The notes: a model not told the origin generated them from the sequence alone. DNA of 64,000 bases from Thalassotalea sediminis (GCF_030295915.1 NZ_AP027361.1:1302001-1366000); one strand, 5' to 3'. Shown: positions 1-9,031, counted from the first letter of the stretch. A program made the numbers and translations.

Positions 1-341
1 TTGCCTGTTTTGCAGCTGATTATCTGTTACAGGCTTACCCAGAAGCTCTGATAGAACGTTATAAGCTTGATGTTGTACCGCAACGTGAAGTTGAATTAAT
101 TGAAGCTATTGGTAAAGTTAGAGGATGTGTTAAAAGTGGTGGCCTTGTCGATTTTACCAAAGCCTCTACAATTTTAATTAATGAGATTAGAGATAAAACA
201 CTTGGTGCTATATCTTTTGAAACGCCTGAAATGATAGAACAAGAAACGCTATACTTTGAAGAGCTTGATAAACAAAGAAAAGAAGAGCGGGAAGCCCGTA
301 AGTTAGCCAGAGGTCGTGGCAGAAAAAATAAACGTAAGTAG
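1..341 (+). CDS. ylqF: YlqF/RbgA-type ribosome biogenesis GTPase, C-terminal part (runs off left edge)
   Basis: Reading frame 3 is open from the left edge to TAG at 339-341, giving about 113 C-terminal residues. It contains the helical C-terminal domain typical of YlqF/RbgA circularly permuted GTPases. Visible motifs are YPEALIERYKL, then EAIGKVRGCVKSGG and a run ending LGAISFETP, which match that family's C-terminal signature. The protein ends in a very basic tail (KLARGRGRKNKRK), consistent with rRNA or ribosome binding. The G domain is outside the window, so nucleotide-binding motifs cannot be checked. The family assists large-subunit assembly. The next gene starts 9 bases downstream on the same strand, so the two may share a transcript. 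Confidence 0.75.
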   Translation, partial: ACFAADYLLQAYPEALIERYKLDVVPQREVELIEAIGKVRGCVKSGGLVDFTKASTILINEIRDKTLGAISFETPEMIEQETLYFEELDKQRKEEREARKLARGRGRKNKRK

Positions 342-350
342 GGAATAACA

Positions 351-776
351 ATGGAAACATTTGTACTCAATGAAGCTTTAAAAAACGACACGATAGAATT
401 ATTAGATTTTCCATTATGTAAATTGCTGTTAATGAATGATAAACAGTATCCATGGTTTGTGCTGGTACCAAAAGTTGTAGGAATACAGGATATATATCAA
501 TTGGATTGGCAACAGCAACAGCAGTTTTTAAATGAATCAAGTATGTTAAGTGAAGTGCTTATGCAAGTATTTCAAGGTAAAAAAATGAATGTTGCTGCGC
601 TAGGCAATATTTGTCCACAATTGCACATACATCATATAGTTCGTTATGAGTCAGATCCTGCATGGCCAAAACCGATATGGGGAGTATTGCCCATGGTTCC
701 ATATGTTGAAGAAGAAATTAACACGTTAAAAGAACGATTAATTCCTGCACTCGCGCATATTATTGAAGCTAATTAA
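351..776 (+). CDS. HIT-family protein (histidine-triad nucleotide hydrolase-like)
   Basis: A 141-aa protein with ATG at 351 behind an AGGGA-like ribosome binding site. The histidine-triad stretch is PQLHIHHIVRYESDPAWPKP, around residues 89-108. The first His of the canonical triad is replaced by Gln90, while His92 and His94 are kept, the pattern seen in a proteobacterial HIT subgroup. An upstream NDKQYPWFVLVP stretch (29-40) is the usual HIT N-terminal strand. HIT proteins hydrolyse or transfer nucleotidyl groups from substrates such as dinucleoside polyphosphates or AMP conjugates; the substrate here is unknown. It is probably cytoplasmic and co-transcribed with the GTPase gene upstream. Confidence 0.85.
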   Translation: METFVLNEALKNDTIELLDFPLCKLLLMNDKQYPWFVLVPKVVGIQDIYQLDWQQQQQFLNESSMLSEVLMQVFQGKKMNVAALGNICPQLHIHHIVRYESDPAWPKPIWGVLPMVPYVEEEINTLKERLIPALAHIIEAN

Positions 777-792
777 GAAATATATTGCGTAA

Positions 793-816
793 GTAAGGAG
801 TTGTAATACTCCTTAC
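793..816. terminator. Hairpin between convergent genes
   Basis: GTAAGGAGT (793-801) and ACTCCTTAC (808-816) form a 9-bp perfect stem with a 6-base loop. It lies in the 41-base gap between the HIT gene and the convergent DUF2884 gene. No clear U-run follows on either strand, so it is only a probable bidirectional terminator. Confidence 0.5.
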
Positions 817-817
817 T

Positions 818-1612
818 CTATAGTGATTGGATAAGATTGTAGGAGGATAGTGAACTAATATTTTCTGTTAGCTTAGTTTCTATTTCATCTAAAGATTTAA
901 GCTTTTCACAAAACATGGATGCTTTGCTTTCAATAGCCGTTACTTTGGCACTCATTTCAAGTTCAAGTTCGTCTCCCATATTATTCATACGTTCGTCAAA
1001 AGTTTGAACTCTACTTTCACCAGTACCCTCTGCGTTATTCGTCATTGCTTCGCCAACGGCTAATAAAATTGTACCGATAGATTCTGTAACTAAGGTTTCT
1101 ATTTCTTGTTCGAATTCGCCCGCAAATATTTCGCTGAAATCATCGAAATCCTGAGGAGCGATATAATAGCTTTCATCGCTATGATTAAATCGTTTTCTCA
1201 AGCGCCATTGCATCTCATCAAAGCGTTTTTGAAGTTTTTGATGTGAAGCACTATTTTCACCTGTAACACCCGCTATAACTTTATTAACAGCTTTGAGACC
1301 AACATCTACCCCTTCTATAGCAATCGATACAATTTCCGGTATCTGATAACGAATACCTTTCGCGTAGTCATTTAATAATTTACGTTGCTGATCTGTTAAT
1401 TGGATTTGTCTACCTTGCACGAATAGCTGTTTATCATTGTTTATTTGAACAATTGTTTGGCCATGGTCAAGTATACGTATGTGCGAAGGATCAATGATAA
1501 TGCCATGTTGGAAGTTAATATCGCACTTACTAGCATTAGCATTAACGGCAGAAAAGCTACTGATGCCAATTAAGACAAGTAGCTTACAATACTTTAAAAT
1601 AATTGATTTCAT
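818..1612 (-). CDS. DUF2884 (YggN-like) periplasmic protein
   Basis: A 264-aa protein with an N-terminal hydrophobic segment (roughly residues 8-26) ending near Ala-Asn-Ala, read as a signal peptide. The organisation resembles E. coli YggN: an early CDINFQHGIII strand, a VQINNDKQLFVQGRQIQLT stretch matching the family's short beta region, then long amphipathic helices and a late Cys in a CEKL context. The family's biochemical function is not established. The ATG shares one base with the stop of the upstream DUF342 gene (TAATG), which implies translational coupling. In E. coli yggN lies near hemW-rdgB; here it is about 30 kb away from them. Confidence 0.8.
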   Translation of the reverse strand: MKSIILKYCKLLVLIGISSFSAVNANASKCDINFQHGIIIDPSHIRILDHGQTIVQINNDKQLFVQGRQIQLTDQQRKLLNDYAKGIRYQIPEIVSIAIEGVDVGLKAVNKVIAGVTGENSASHQKLQKRFDEMQWRLRKRFNHSDESYYIAPQDFDDFSEIFAGEFEQEIETLVTESIGTILLAVGEAMTNNAEGTGESRVQTFDERMNNMGDELELEMSAKVTAIESKASMFCEKLKSLDEIETKLTENISSLSSYNLIQSL

Positions 1613-3294
1613 TAGCTTACAATAGGGTCAATAATTATTTTGCGTTCTTTGTAACGCATTTTACTAGGACCATATTCTCGTTTAGTTTTTTCCTGAAAAT
1701 CGCCTACGATCATTTGTACATTTTGATAGATGCGCTCGGTAGCCTCCACGCAAACACTGCCCATATATCGATTTACTTCTTCTTCTAGTAGTTCTTTTTC
1801 ACTTAGAAGTTTCCCCATCTGATCTGCGTGATGCTTATAAGTTGAAACAACTTTGTTTAGCATTTCAGGGTTTACTTTATCCTTCGGCAATTTACGCAAT
1901 TTATTGCTAGCATCTTTTAGCTCATTAACTTGCTTTGATTCATGCTCTATTTTTGCATCTAATGCGTTAATTTGATCATCAAAATTTTCGAGCTTTTTAG
2001 CAAAGGTGATGATAGTTGCACTGCCTGCTGTCGCACCCACAGTACCAGCATGAATTGATAAACCTGCGGTAATGTGGCCTGCAATGAGTTTGCCATTAGC
2101 TTTTTCTTCTGTGCCTACCCAAACTCGCTCATCAACATTGATAATGGTATGCATTAGTTGATTTTCTATACGAAAGTTTTTACATGCTATATCGGCGTAT
2201 TGGCAATATTTTGCAAAGATACTGCCTTTGGCTTTTAAATTCGCACTCATAATTATATCGGTAACTTTGATGTCTTCGACATCTTGTTTTTTACCGATAA
2301 TACCGCTGCCAATTGTTATATCGCCACCTGACTCTAAATAAGAAGATTCTACGAAACCGCCTACTGTGATATCACCTCTAGCGGTAACTTTCATGCCTTC
2401 ACAAACATCACCTTCAATAATGACACTACCTTCAAAATCAATATGTCCAGTACTGACATCAACGTTTTTAATTTTGTAAACTTCGTCGACTTCCATACCG
2501 TTATCAATGATGCGAGGTAAACCAACTCGGGTAGATACAAGCACGTCTTCATTTTTAGGGCTTAATGCGGTGCCATCACCTGCTTGTAAATTGCAATCAT
2601 CGCCAGGGCTAGGTTCTAAAGGAGTACCAGTGACAGTAAATCCTTGAATACCTTCAGTAAGTGGGATTTTTCTTGCAAGTGGGTCGCCTATTTTTACGCA
2701 AATAATATCCCCTAAATCACGCATATCAACAGAACCGTCGTCTCGCTCTTTAGGTCTAAGTATTCTATCTTGCGCACTTTGTACTAAATGCTTTATTTTA
2801 GCATCATTGCCATTGATTGGGTCTTTACCGTAGGCGATAACGCCTTTAACGATACTACCAGGTGGTTCTTGAGCGGCATGCTGAGCAAGCTTTACAAGTT
2901 CTTCTTTACTAAAGCCTTTAATGACACCTGCTTTTTGTGCAGCTGTTAAAATAGCTTTTGCAGTTAGGTGTTTACCACCTAGTGCAGTCGATATTTCGGC
3001 TGATGCACTCATCTCACCTTTTTCAATATCAATTGAAATTTGAGCATCTCGACGCTCTAGGATTTGATAGGTTATTTCTCTACCTGGCTGGCCTTGTTGA
3101 AGAGGTTTTAAAACACTATTTAATTCAGCAATAGCATTCTTGATATTGCCATTATCAACATACAGACTGGTATATTCAGAAGCTTCGATTAGCTCATGTA
3201 TTGAGACTTCAGTAAGCGGCGATTGATCTTTTAGCGGCTGAAGCACAAGATCAATATTATTCTTCTTATTAGGAACTAATGTTGCCTTTGTCAC
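1612..3294 (-). CDS. fapA: FapA-like DUF342 protein
   Basis: A 560-aa cytoplasmic protein of the DUF342/FapA family. After a variable N-terminal domain comes a glycine-rich, beta-solenoid-like region (about residues 200-420) with the repeated pattern GSVIIEGDVCEGMKVTARGD, GDITVGGFVESS and GGDITIGSGIIG. A coiled-coil segment follows (about 430-510, rich in Lys/Glu and heptad Leu), and then a C-terminal tail. FapA proteins are linked in Vibrio to flagellar placement and signalling, but the family is broad. No flagellar genes appear in this window, so the role is inferred from family only. It is co-transcribed with the 108-aa gene upstream and the DUF2884 gene downstream. Confidence 0.85.
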   Translation of the reverse strand: MTKATLVPNKKNNIDLVLQPLKDQSPLTEVSIHELIEASEYTSLYVDNGNIKNAIAELNSVLKPLQQGQPGREITYQILERRDAQISIDIEKGEMSASAEISTALGGKHLTAKAILTAAQKAGVIKGFSKEELVKLAQHAAQEPPGSIVKGVIAYGKDPINGNDAKIKHLVQSAQDRILRPKERDDGSVDMRDLGDIICVKIGDPLARKIPLTEGIQGFTVTGTPLEPSPGDDCNLQAGDGTALSPKNEDVLVSTRVGLPRIIDNGMEVDEVYKIKNVDVSTGHIDFEGSVIIEGDVCEGMKVTARGDITVGGFVESSYLESGGDITIGSGIIGKKQDVEDIKVTDIIMSANLKAKGSIFAKYCQYADIACKNFRIENQLMHTIINVDERVWVGTEEKANGKLIAGHITAGLSIHAGTVGATAGSATIITFAKKLENFDDQINALDAKIEHESKQVNELKDASNKLRKLPKDKVNPEMLNKVVSTYKHHADQMGKLLSEKELLEEEVNRYMGSVCVEATERIYQNVQMIVGDFQEKTKREYGPSKMRYKERKIIIDPIVS

Positions 3295-3323
3295 GCTTTA
3301 CACTCTCTATCTGAACAGTGGGT

Positions 3324-3650
3324 TTAAATATAGCTATCTTGATGTATACGAATAAAGTTAGGGGTATTTACTTTAGAATAATCAATTTTATATTCTTTAT
3401 TATCTAACGCTTGGATAAATATTAGCGTTTTAGTTTCTCCGAAAACTTCAGTAGCAGCAACATCAACTACATCTTGATATGCCTTTTTCGCATCTGATTT
3501 TTTCTGTGGTATTTCACCTTTAAAAATACCGATACCTCTATTACTGACGATTACCACAGGGTGGCCGCCGTTAATGATTAATAAATCAAATTTTCTTACT
3601 TTGTGAATAATCGTATTTCGACCACTTGTTATGAAGTTCTTGTCAATCAA
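3324..3650 (-). CDS. Hypothetical 108-aa protein, first gene of the fapA group
   Basis: I do not recognise this protein. It has no signal peptide and no transmembrane segment. The sequence alternates beta-strand-like stretches (FDLLIINGGHPVVIVSNRG, TKTLIFIQAL) with one Lys/Asp/Ala-rich helix and ends without Cys or His clusters. It reads like a small all-cytoplasmic alpha/beta domain. It lies 29 bases upstream of fapA on the same strand and follows a 205-base gap downstream of cinA, so a promoter for the three-gene group is expected in 3651-3855, although I could not pick one with confidence. Confidence 0.65.
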   Translation of the reverse strand: MIDKNFITSGRNTIIHKVRKFDLLIINGGHPVVIVSNRGIGIFKGEIPQKKSDAKKAYQDVVDVAATEVFGETKTLIFIQALDNKEYKIDYSKVNTPNFIRIHQDSYI

Positions 3651-3855
3651 AATGTGCTCCTAGGAAACTAAAGCATTACTAGCTTGAACGCAATAAACAA
3701 CGAAAAGGAATTTTTTCGATTTTTTATATGCGTTAATATGTTGTAGATACAGTACACCTTACGGTAAATATATAAAGTTTTGATTTACTACGCAATAAAT
3801 AACCTCAATAAGCGATAAATTGACGTAGTTTTTACAATACAGCAACAATTTATTG

Positions 3856-5133
3856 TTATTTTTTGTACATAGGTATTTCTTTACTATTGATAAGGCATCG
3901 TCTTATTAAATCTAACGCTCGATGCGCAACAGAGAGTTTAAAATAGTGTCTATCTCCGTTAATTTGAAAACGAGTGGTTTGCATGTTGTTAAGGGAACCC
4001 CATGCTATCCAGACTGTACCAACAGGCTTTTCAATACTACCACCATTTGGTCCAGCGATACCAGAAACCGCTATTGCATAGTCTGCAGCTAAACGTTTTA
4101 TAGCGCCTTGCGCCATAGCTTTAACGACAGGTTCACTTACTGCACCATGCAAAGAAAGTAGGTCATTAGGTACATCGATCAACGTATGTTTCATTTGGTT
4201 CGAGTAGGTAACGAACCCGGCTTCGAAAGCTTCTGATGCGCCAGAAACGTCAGTAAGCAAACTAGCGATTAAGCCACCAGTACAAGACTCTGCTGTAGCT
4301 ATTGTCTTCTTGTTTGCTTTGAGTAACGTTAAAACGTGCTCTGCCATCGTTGGTGGCTCATCGACAATTTGACATAAAACGTGATCGCCAAGTAATTGAA
4401 GTAACTTGTCTTGCCACTGTTTGAGGTGCAATGCAGAAACATTTGCAAATGTTGTCAGTTTTATCTCAAGCATTGGCGCGCAACTACGAAACCCTAAGGT
4501 AATATCGTCAGGCCAATCAGCGAGGTTATCGGTGATTAATTGTTGAACGCTTGATTCTCCAATGCCAAATATTTGAAATTTTTCTACTTTAAAACCCGTA
4601 CTCACTAATGAGTTTTGTGAGAGTTTTGGTGCTATATATTTCTTCAACATTAAAGCGAGCTCTTTCGGGACTCCTGGAGTACAAAAAATATCACACCCTT
4701 GATAACGCATATAAAAGCCAACAGCGCTGCCTATAGAATTTTCTATTATTTCTACACCTAAAGGTAATAACGCTTGCTTTATACTTGCATCAGACAGCGA
4801 GTAGTTTCTTTTTTGGCACCAATCAACAATGTGTTGGTAAGCTTGCTCATGTTGTTTAAGCGGTACATTGCATGCTTGTGCAAGTGCTTGCGCAGTTAAA
4901 TCATCAACTGTCGGTCCTAGACCGCCGTTAATAATTAAAATGTCAGCTTGAGCACTAAGCAATTCTATTTGTGCAACAAGTACTGCTAAGTCATCAGCAA
5001 CTGTAGTTTTTTTACTAATGTTTATACCTAAAGGCATCAGCTGTTGTGCAATCATTGCTGAGTTAGAGTCAACAATGTCGCCATTCATAATTTCATCGCC
5101 AGTAAGGAGTAACTGCACGTTAGGTTGAGACAT
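3856..5133 (-). CDS. cinA: CinA: nicotinamide-nucleotide amidase / competence-damage inducible protein
   Basis: A 425-aa two-domain protein. The N-terminal MoCF-biosynthesis-like domain (about 1-170) has LLLTGDEIMNGDIVDSNS and NGGLGPTVDDLT, the CinA-type ADP-ribose pyrophosphatase region. The C-terminal PncC domain (about 260-415) has TAESCTGGLIAS, where the Ser of the SCTGG motif is the nucleophile, plus VTYSNQMK and AVSGIAGPNGG. Together they recycle pyridine nucleotides by converting NMN to NaMN. Length is normal for full CinA. It is transcribed alone, diverging from the DUF4097 gene across a 116-base gap. Confidence 0.95.
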   Translation of the reverse strand: MSQPNVQLLLTGDEIMNGDIVDSNSAMIAQQLMPLGINISKKTTVADDLAVLVAQIELLSAQADILIINGGLGPTVDDLTAQALAQACNVPLKQHEQAYQHIVDWCQKRNYSLSDASIKQALLPLGVEIIENSIGSAVGFYMRYQGCDIFCTPGVPKELALMLKKYIAPKLSQNSLVSTGFKVEKFQIFGIGESSVQQLITDNLADWPDDITLGFRSCAPMLEIKLTTFANVSALHLKQWQDKLLQLLGDHVLCQIVDEPPTMAEHVLTLLKANKKTIATAESCTGGLIASLLTDVSGASEAFEAGFVTYSNQMKHTLIDVPNDLLSLHGAVSEPVVKAMAQGAIKRLAADYAIAVSGIAGPNGGSIEKPVGTVWIAWGSLNNMQTTRFQINGDRHYFKLSVAHRALDLIRRCLINSKEIPMYKK

Positions 5134-5249
5134 ATTTGCTACTTCATGATTGAAAGTATTGTTAATTTAACTGATTTTGAAAATATTTTTAAACCTTTTT
5201 AACGAAGTGTGTTACTAACTTTATAAATAAGTAAAAAGGATAAGACCTA

Positions 5250-5999
5250 ATGAAAAATAAAGTATTTTTAGCTGCAAGTTTATTATTGGCAACTTCTTCA
5301 GTAATGGCTGATATTACAGATGAAGTTAATAAGTCGTTTACTGTAAATGCAACGTCAGAATTTAGACTGAATAATGTAAACGGTGAAGTTGAAATACAAG
5401 GTTGGGATAAGAACGTTATTGAAGTTACTGCAACAATCAGTGCTGACAATGAACGAGCTCGTAACCGTATTGAAGTCCAAATGGAAGAGAATAGTCGCGG
5501 TGTTACGGTTGAAACACATTATAAAAAAGGCGATTGGAACAAACATTCGTCTGGCAGTGTCGATTATCAAGTAATGGTGCCAGTAGGTACAAAACTATCA
5601 GAAATTGAACTCGTTAATGGCTCTTTAACCGTGGAAAATGTATCTGGCATGATGAAATTACAAACGGTAAATGGTGCGATTGATGCGTCTGGTTTAGCGA
5701 ATAACAGTGAAGTAAGCTCTGTAAATGGCAGTGTTGAACTCATTTATCACAGTGTATCTGATAGCCTTAACGACATTAACATTGAAACGGTTAACGGTCG
5801 TGTTATTTTGGTTTTGCCAGAAGAAATAAGTGCGGATGTCGAAGTAGAGACTATGCATGGTAGTATTAAAAATGATTTTGGTTTAAGTGCTAAGAAAAAC
5901 ATGTTCACCGGTCGTTCTTTGGAAGGTATGATCGGTAATGGTAAAGTTCAAATAGATATTGAAACAATAAACGGTAGTGTAAAAATCAAAAAGAAGTAG
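5250..5999 (+). CDS. Exported DUF4097-like beta-solenoid protein
   Basis: A 249-aa protein with a clear signal peptide (MKNKVFLAASLLLATSSVMA, cleavage before Asp21) and ATG at 5250 behind AAGGAT. The mature part is built of short repeats centred on VNG or close variants: NNVNGEVEI, ELVNGSLTV, QTVNGAIDA, SSVNGSVEL, ETVNGRVIL, ETMHGSIKN and ETINGSVKI. Successive strands of this kind predict a right-handed beta-helix, as in DUF4097/DUF4098 proteins. No catalytic residues stand out. Location is probably periplasmic or outer-surface. It has its own promoter region shared divergently with cinA and is followed by a strong terminator. Confidence 0.85.
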   Translation: MKNKVFLAASLLLATSSVMADITDEVNKSFTVNATSEFRLNNVNGEVEIQGWDKNVIEVTATISADNERARNRIEVQMEENSRGVTVETHYKKGDWNKHSSGSVDYQVMVPVGTKLSEIELVNGSLTVENVSGMMKLQTVNGAIDASGLANNSEVSSVNGSVELIYHSVSDSLNDINIETVNGRVILVLPEEISADVEVETMHGSIKNDFGLSAKKNMFTGRSLEGMIGNGKVQIDIETINGSVKIKKK

Positions 6000-6026
6000 T
6001 AACCGATAAATATTGATTTCTCTGGC

Positions 6027-6064
6027 CTAGCGGTCGTAAACACAGACCGCTAGATTTTTCTTTT
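6027..6064 (+). terminator. Rho-independent terminator after the DUF4097 gene
   Basis: CTAGCGGTC (6027-6035) pairs perfectly with GACCGCTAG (6045-6053) around a 9-base loop and is followed by ATTTTTCTTTT. The T-run is on the plus strand, so it ends the DUF4097 transcript. It also lies just past the end of the convergent fumC gene. Confidence 0.85.
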
Positions 6065-6070
6065 AGTTAT

Positions 6071-7450
6071 TTACTGGATCCCACCTAAGGTTAATTTTAT
6101 CGGATCAAGTAACTTTTCTAATTCTTCTCTACTTAGTTCTGTTTGTTCGGTGGCAACATCAATTATTGGTCTTTGTTGTTTATACGCTAATTGAGCAATA
6201 TCAGCCGCTTTCTTATAGCCGATAATAGGATTTAGCGCCGTGATTAACATTGGGTTTTTCGATACCGATTGCGCTAATATTTTTGTATTTACTTTAAAGC
6301 TAGCAATTGCTTTATCTGCTAATAAGGTCGAAGTATTACTAAGTAACTCAATGCTTTCGATAAGGTTCTTTGCGATTAACGGTAACATGACATTAAGTTC
6401 AAAGTTACCCGACTGACCAGCAATAGTGATAGCTGTGTCATTACCTATTACCTGTGCTGCGACCATTGCTGCTGCTTCTGGGATAACAGGGTTCACTTTC
6501 CCAGGCATGATTGAGGAACCCGGTTGCAAGGCTTCTAATTCAATTTCGCCCAAGCCCGCCATGGGGCCAGAATTCATCCAGCGTAAATCATTAGCGATTT
6601 TCATCATAGACACAGCTGTTGCTTTCAATTGTCCAGATAAAGATACCGCGATATCCTGAGAACTAATATGTGTAAAAAAATTGTTGGCCGGCGTAAATGT
6701 TATGCCTGTGTTAGCTGATAGGGCTTGATAAAATAACGTAATAAACTGTTTATCGGTATTAATGCCTGTGCCTACTGCGGTGCCGCCTTGTGCAAGACTT
6801 TGTATACTTGGTTGTAAATGCTCAAGCTGAGCTATGTTTTGTTTTATTTGCTCTACCCAAGTTTGTAACGATTGACCTAATGTAATTGGCATGGCATCCA
6901 TTAGGTGCGTTCTACCCATTTTAACATGATGTTCAACTTGCATTACTTTGTCTTGCGTTACACTGATAAGGTGGCGTAATGCGGGTAATAAGTTTTGCGT
7001 TAATGTTATAGCAGCACTTATATGGATTGTAGATGGAATAATATCATTACTGCTTTGACCGTAATTAACATGATCATTAGGATGTACTTCTTGTTGACAA
7101 TATTGACTGGCGAGCGAGGCTAATACTTCATTCGCATTCATATTAGTACTGGTGCCAGAACCTGTTTGAAAAACGTCAACAGGGAAGTGTTGCATTAGGT
7201 CTTCGCTAAGCAGTGTATCTACAGCATCCGTGATGGCTTTTGACATATCGACTGGAATGCGATTTAGTTGGCCATTAGCTAGTGCGGCCGCTTTTTTAGC
7301 CATTAACAATGCACGTATAAAGTGTGTTGGCATTAATTGCCCGCTGATAGGGAAATTATCGATCGCTCTTTGCGTTTGTGCTCCATATAAGGCGTCTTTA
7401 GGAACATTGAGCGTCCCCAAACTGTCTTGCTCTACACGAAAATTACTCAT
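6071..7450 (-). CDS. fumC: Class II fumarate hydratase
   Basis: The enzyme interconverts fumarate and malate in the TCA cycle and is oxygen-stable and cofactor-free. I place the start at ATG 7450 (MSNFRVEQDSLG), giving 459 aa, the usual FumC length; AGAGGGAAG lies 5-7 bases upstream. The frame is open to 7483, but the added 11 residues have no family match. Signatures are GSGTSTNMNANEV, the NDHVNYGQSSND substrate region, and the fumarase/aspartase signature GSSIMPGKVNP with its catalytic Ser. It is a single gene, convergent with the DUF4097 gene. Confidence 0.95.
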   Translation of the reverse strand: MSNFRVEQDSLGTLNVPKDALYGAQTQRAIDNFPISGQLMPTHFIRALLMAKKAAALANGQLNRIPVDMSKAITDAVDTLLSEDLMQHFPVDVFQTGSGTSTNMNANEVLASLASQYCQQEVHPNDHVNYGQSSNDIIPSTIHISAAITLTQNLLPALRHLISVTQDKVMQVEHHVKMGRTHLMDAMPITLGQSLQTWVEQIKQNIAQLEHLQPSIQSLAQGGTAVGTGINTDKQFITLFYQALSANTGITFTPANNFFTHISSQDIAVSLSGQLKATAVSMMKIANDLRWMNSGPMAGLGEIELEALQPGSSIMPGKVNPVIPEAAAMVAAQVIGNDTAITIAGQSGNFELNVMLPLIAKNLIESIELLSNTSTLLADKAIASFKVNTKILAQSVSKNPMLITALNPIIGYKKAADIAQLAYKQQRPIIDVATEQTELSREELEKLLDPIKLTLGGIQ

Positions 7451-7705
7451 AATACTTCCCTCTATAATTGCAGCAATGTACACCTTATCAATAAGGGCTA
7501 GCGCAAGTACAATGATTTACTGCAGTTGAGTGATAACCTTTATTAATTATGGAATGAACGGGAGAATTGTCTAATGGTGACACTATAGCCGTTTACTTAG
7601 TTCGAGCAGCCATTATCGTTATTATATAGGTTATTTTTCATATGTGGCTTTTCATTCGTTTAATTGGCAGTAAAATACCCGTATTGTAAGTACACAAGAA
7701 CGATT

Positions 7706-8083
7706 ATGTATACACGTGAACAACTTGTTGGCTCTTGGTTTAGTAGTCAACTACATGACAATGGTGAAACCCATACTGAACAGGCACACCTACATAACGA
7801 TGGTACCTATGAATTTACTTTTACGGTATTTGATCAAGAATATCAAAGAGTTCAAGAGCAAATAGAAGTAGGAGATTGGGGATTAGTAGGAGATATCCAC
7901 TTTACTATCGCTAGAGCGGAAGTTGATCATGAAGAAGCTTTCCCTGTAGATATGGCAAACCCTGATAATTATCATGCGTATCAAGTGATCCAGCTAGACA
8001 GTAAAATTTTTAAATATCAACATATAGTGACGAAAGAAGTGTTTATCCTTAAGCGTGTTATTGATAGAATCGCGCACTGTTGA
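7706..8083 (+). CDS. Conserved hypothetical protein, lipocalin-like beta-sheet profile
   Basis: A 125-aa protein of unknown function. I chose ATG 7706 (MYTREQLVGSWFSSQ) over the longer open frame starting at 7664, because the extra 14 residues are unstructured and upstream of a GAACGA-like site. The opening LVGSW, followed by HNDGTYEFTFTVFDQ and WGLVGDIHFTI, resembles small beta-barrel or lipocalin-like stress proteins in which a WF/GSW motif opens the first strand. This is a structural impression, not a family assignment. No signal peptide. It lies 39 bases upstream of the dapA-like gene and may be co-transcribed with it. Confidence 0.75.
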   Translation: MYTREQLVGSWFSSQLHDNGETHTEQAHLHNDGTYEFTFTVFDQEYQRVQEQIEVGDWGLVGDIHFTIARAEVDHEEAFPVDMANPDNYHAYQVIQLDSKIFKYQHIVTKEVFILKRVIDRIAHC

Positions 8084-8122
8084 CAACTATTTTCCCATTA
8101 TTGCAAAACGATCGAGAAATTC

Positions 8123-9031
8123 ATGAAGCAAATACAATCAGCAAGCCTTATTACGGCTATAAAAACACCTTATGACGACCAAGGAGAAATTGACCTAGCG
8201 ACATATGATCGTCTTGTTGCTAAACAGATAGAGGCAGGCGTCGACGGCATTATTGTTGGCGGCACAACAGGTGAAGGGCACTTGTTAAGCTGGGAAGAGC
8301 ACTTAATGCTTATTGCACACAGTGTTCATCAATATGGTGAGTCGCTTATTATTATCGGTAATACGGGAAGTAATAATACACGTGAAGCTATTAAAGCGAC
8401 TGAAAATGGATTTGCGATGGGGATGGATGCTGCGCTGCAAATAAATCCATATTATGGTCGCACATCTTCTCGTGGTGTCATTGAACACTTTCAAAAAGTG
8501 TTGGATATAGGGCCGGCATTTATTTACAACGTACCTGGTCGCACAGGCCAAGACCTTACGCCAGATATTATAGAACCAATTTCGACACATAAAAACTTTA
8601 TAGGTGTTAAGGAGTGTTCTGGTAACGAGCGAATTAGTTATTATGAGCAAAAAGGTATTGCTTGTTGGTCTGGCAATGATGATGAATGCTTTGCAGGTCG
8701 TCATCAGTTTAATTCACATGGTGTTATTTCTGTAACCTCTAATTTAGTGCCAGGTCTAATGCGTAAGTTAATGGATGAACAGGATAGTACGCTAGATGCA
8801 GCAATGCAGGGGCTAATGAAGTGGCTGTTTTGTGAACCTAACCCTATTGCAATTAACACAAGTTTAATGATGACAGGTGCAGTGTCACCTAATTTTCGAC
8901 TGCCTTATAAGGCACTTACAACTGAGCAACGTCAGCAAGGTTTAGCGCTGATGGAAGCGATAGGTCAAGAACACCTTGTTGGTGAACAATTAAACTTGCT
9001 TGACGACAGCGATATTCGCTACACACCTTAA
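8123..9031 (+). CDS. dapA: 4-hydroxy-tetrahydrodipicolinate synthase, plant-type
   Basis: A 302-aa DapA-family enzyme that condenses pyruvate with aspartate semialdehyde, the first committed step to diaminopimelate and lysine. All catalytic residues are visible: Thr48-Thr49 (GGTTGEGH), Tyr110/Tyr111 (NPYYG), Tyr135 and Arg140 (YNVPGRTG), and the Schiff-base Lys163 (GVKECSGN). The flanking sequence LSWEEHLMLI with Trp57, IGNTGSNNTREAI (Asn84, Glu88 at the lysine site) and VTSNLVPGLMRKL matches plant chloroplast enzymes far better than E. coli DapA. The last 4 bases overlap the convergent pseudouridine synthase gene. The bamC partner usually found next to gammaproteobacterial dapA is absent. 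Confidence 0.88.
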   Translation: MKQIQSASLITAIKTPYDDQGEIDLATYDRLVAKQIEAGVDGIIVGGTTGEGHLLSWEEHLMLIAHSVHQYGESLIIIGNTGSNNTREAIKATENGFAMGMDAALQINPYYGRTSSRGVIEHFQKVLDIGPAFIYNVPGRTGQDLTPDIIEPISTHKNFIGVKECSGNERISYYEQKGIACWSGNDDECFAGRHQFNSHGVISVTSNLVPGLMRKLMDEQDSTLDAAMQGLMKWLFCEPNPIAINTSLMMTGAVSPNFRLPYKALTTEQRQQGLALMEAIGQEHLVGEQLNLLDDSDIRYTP

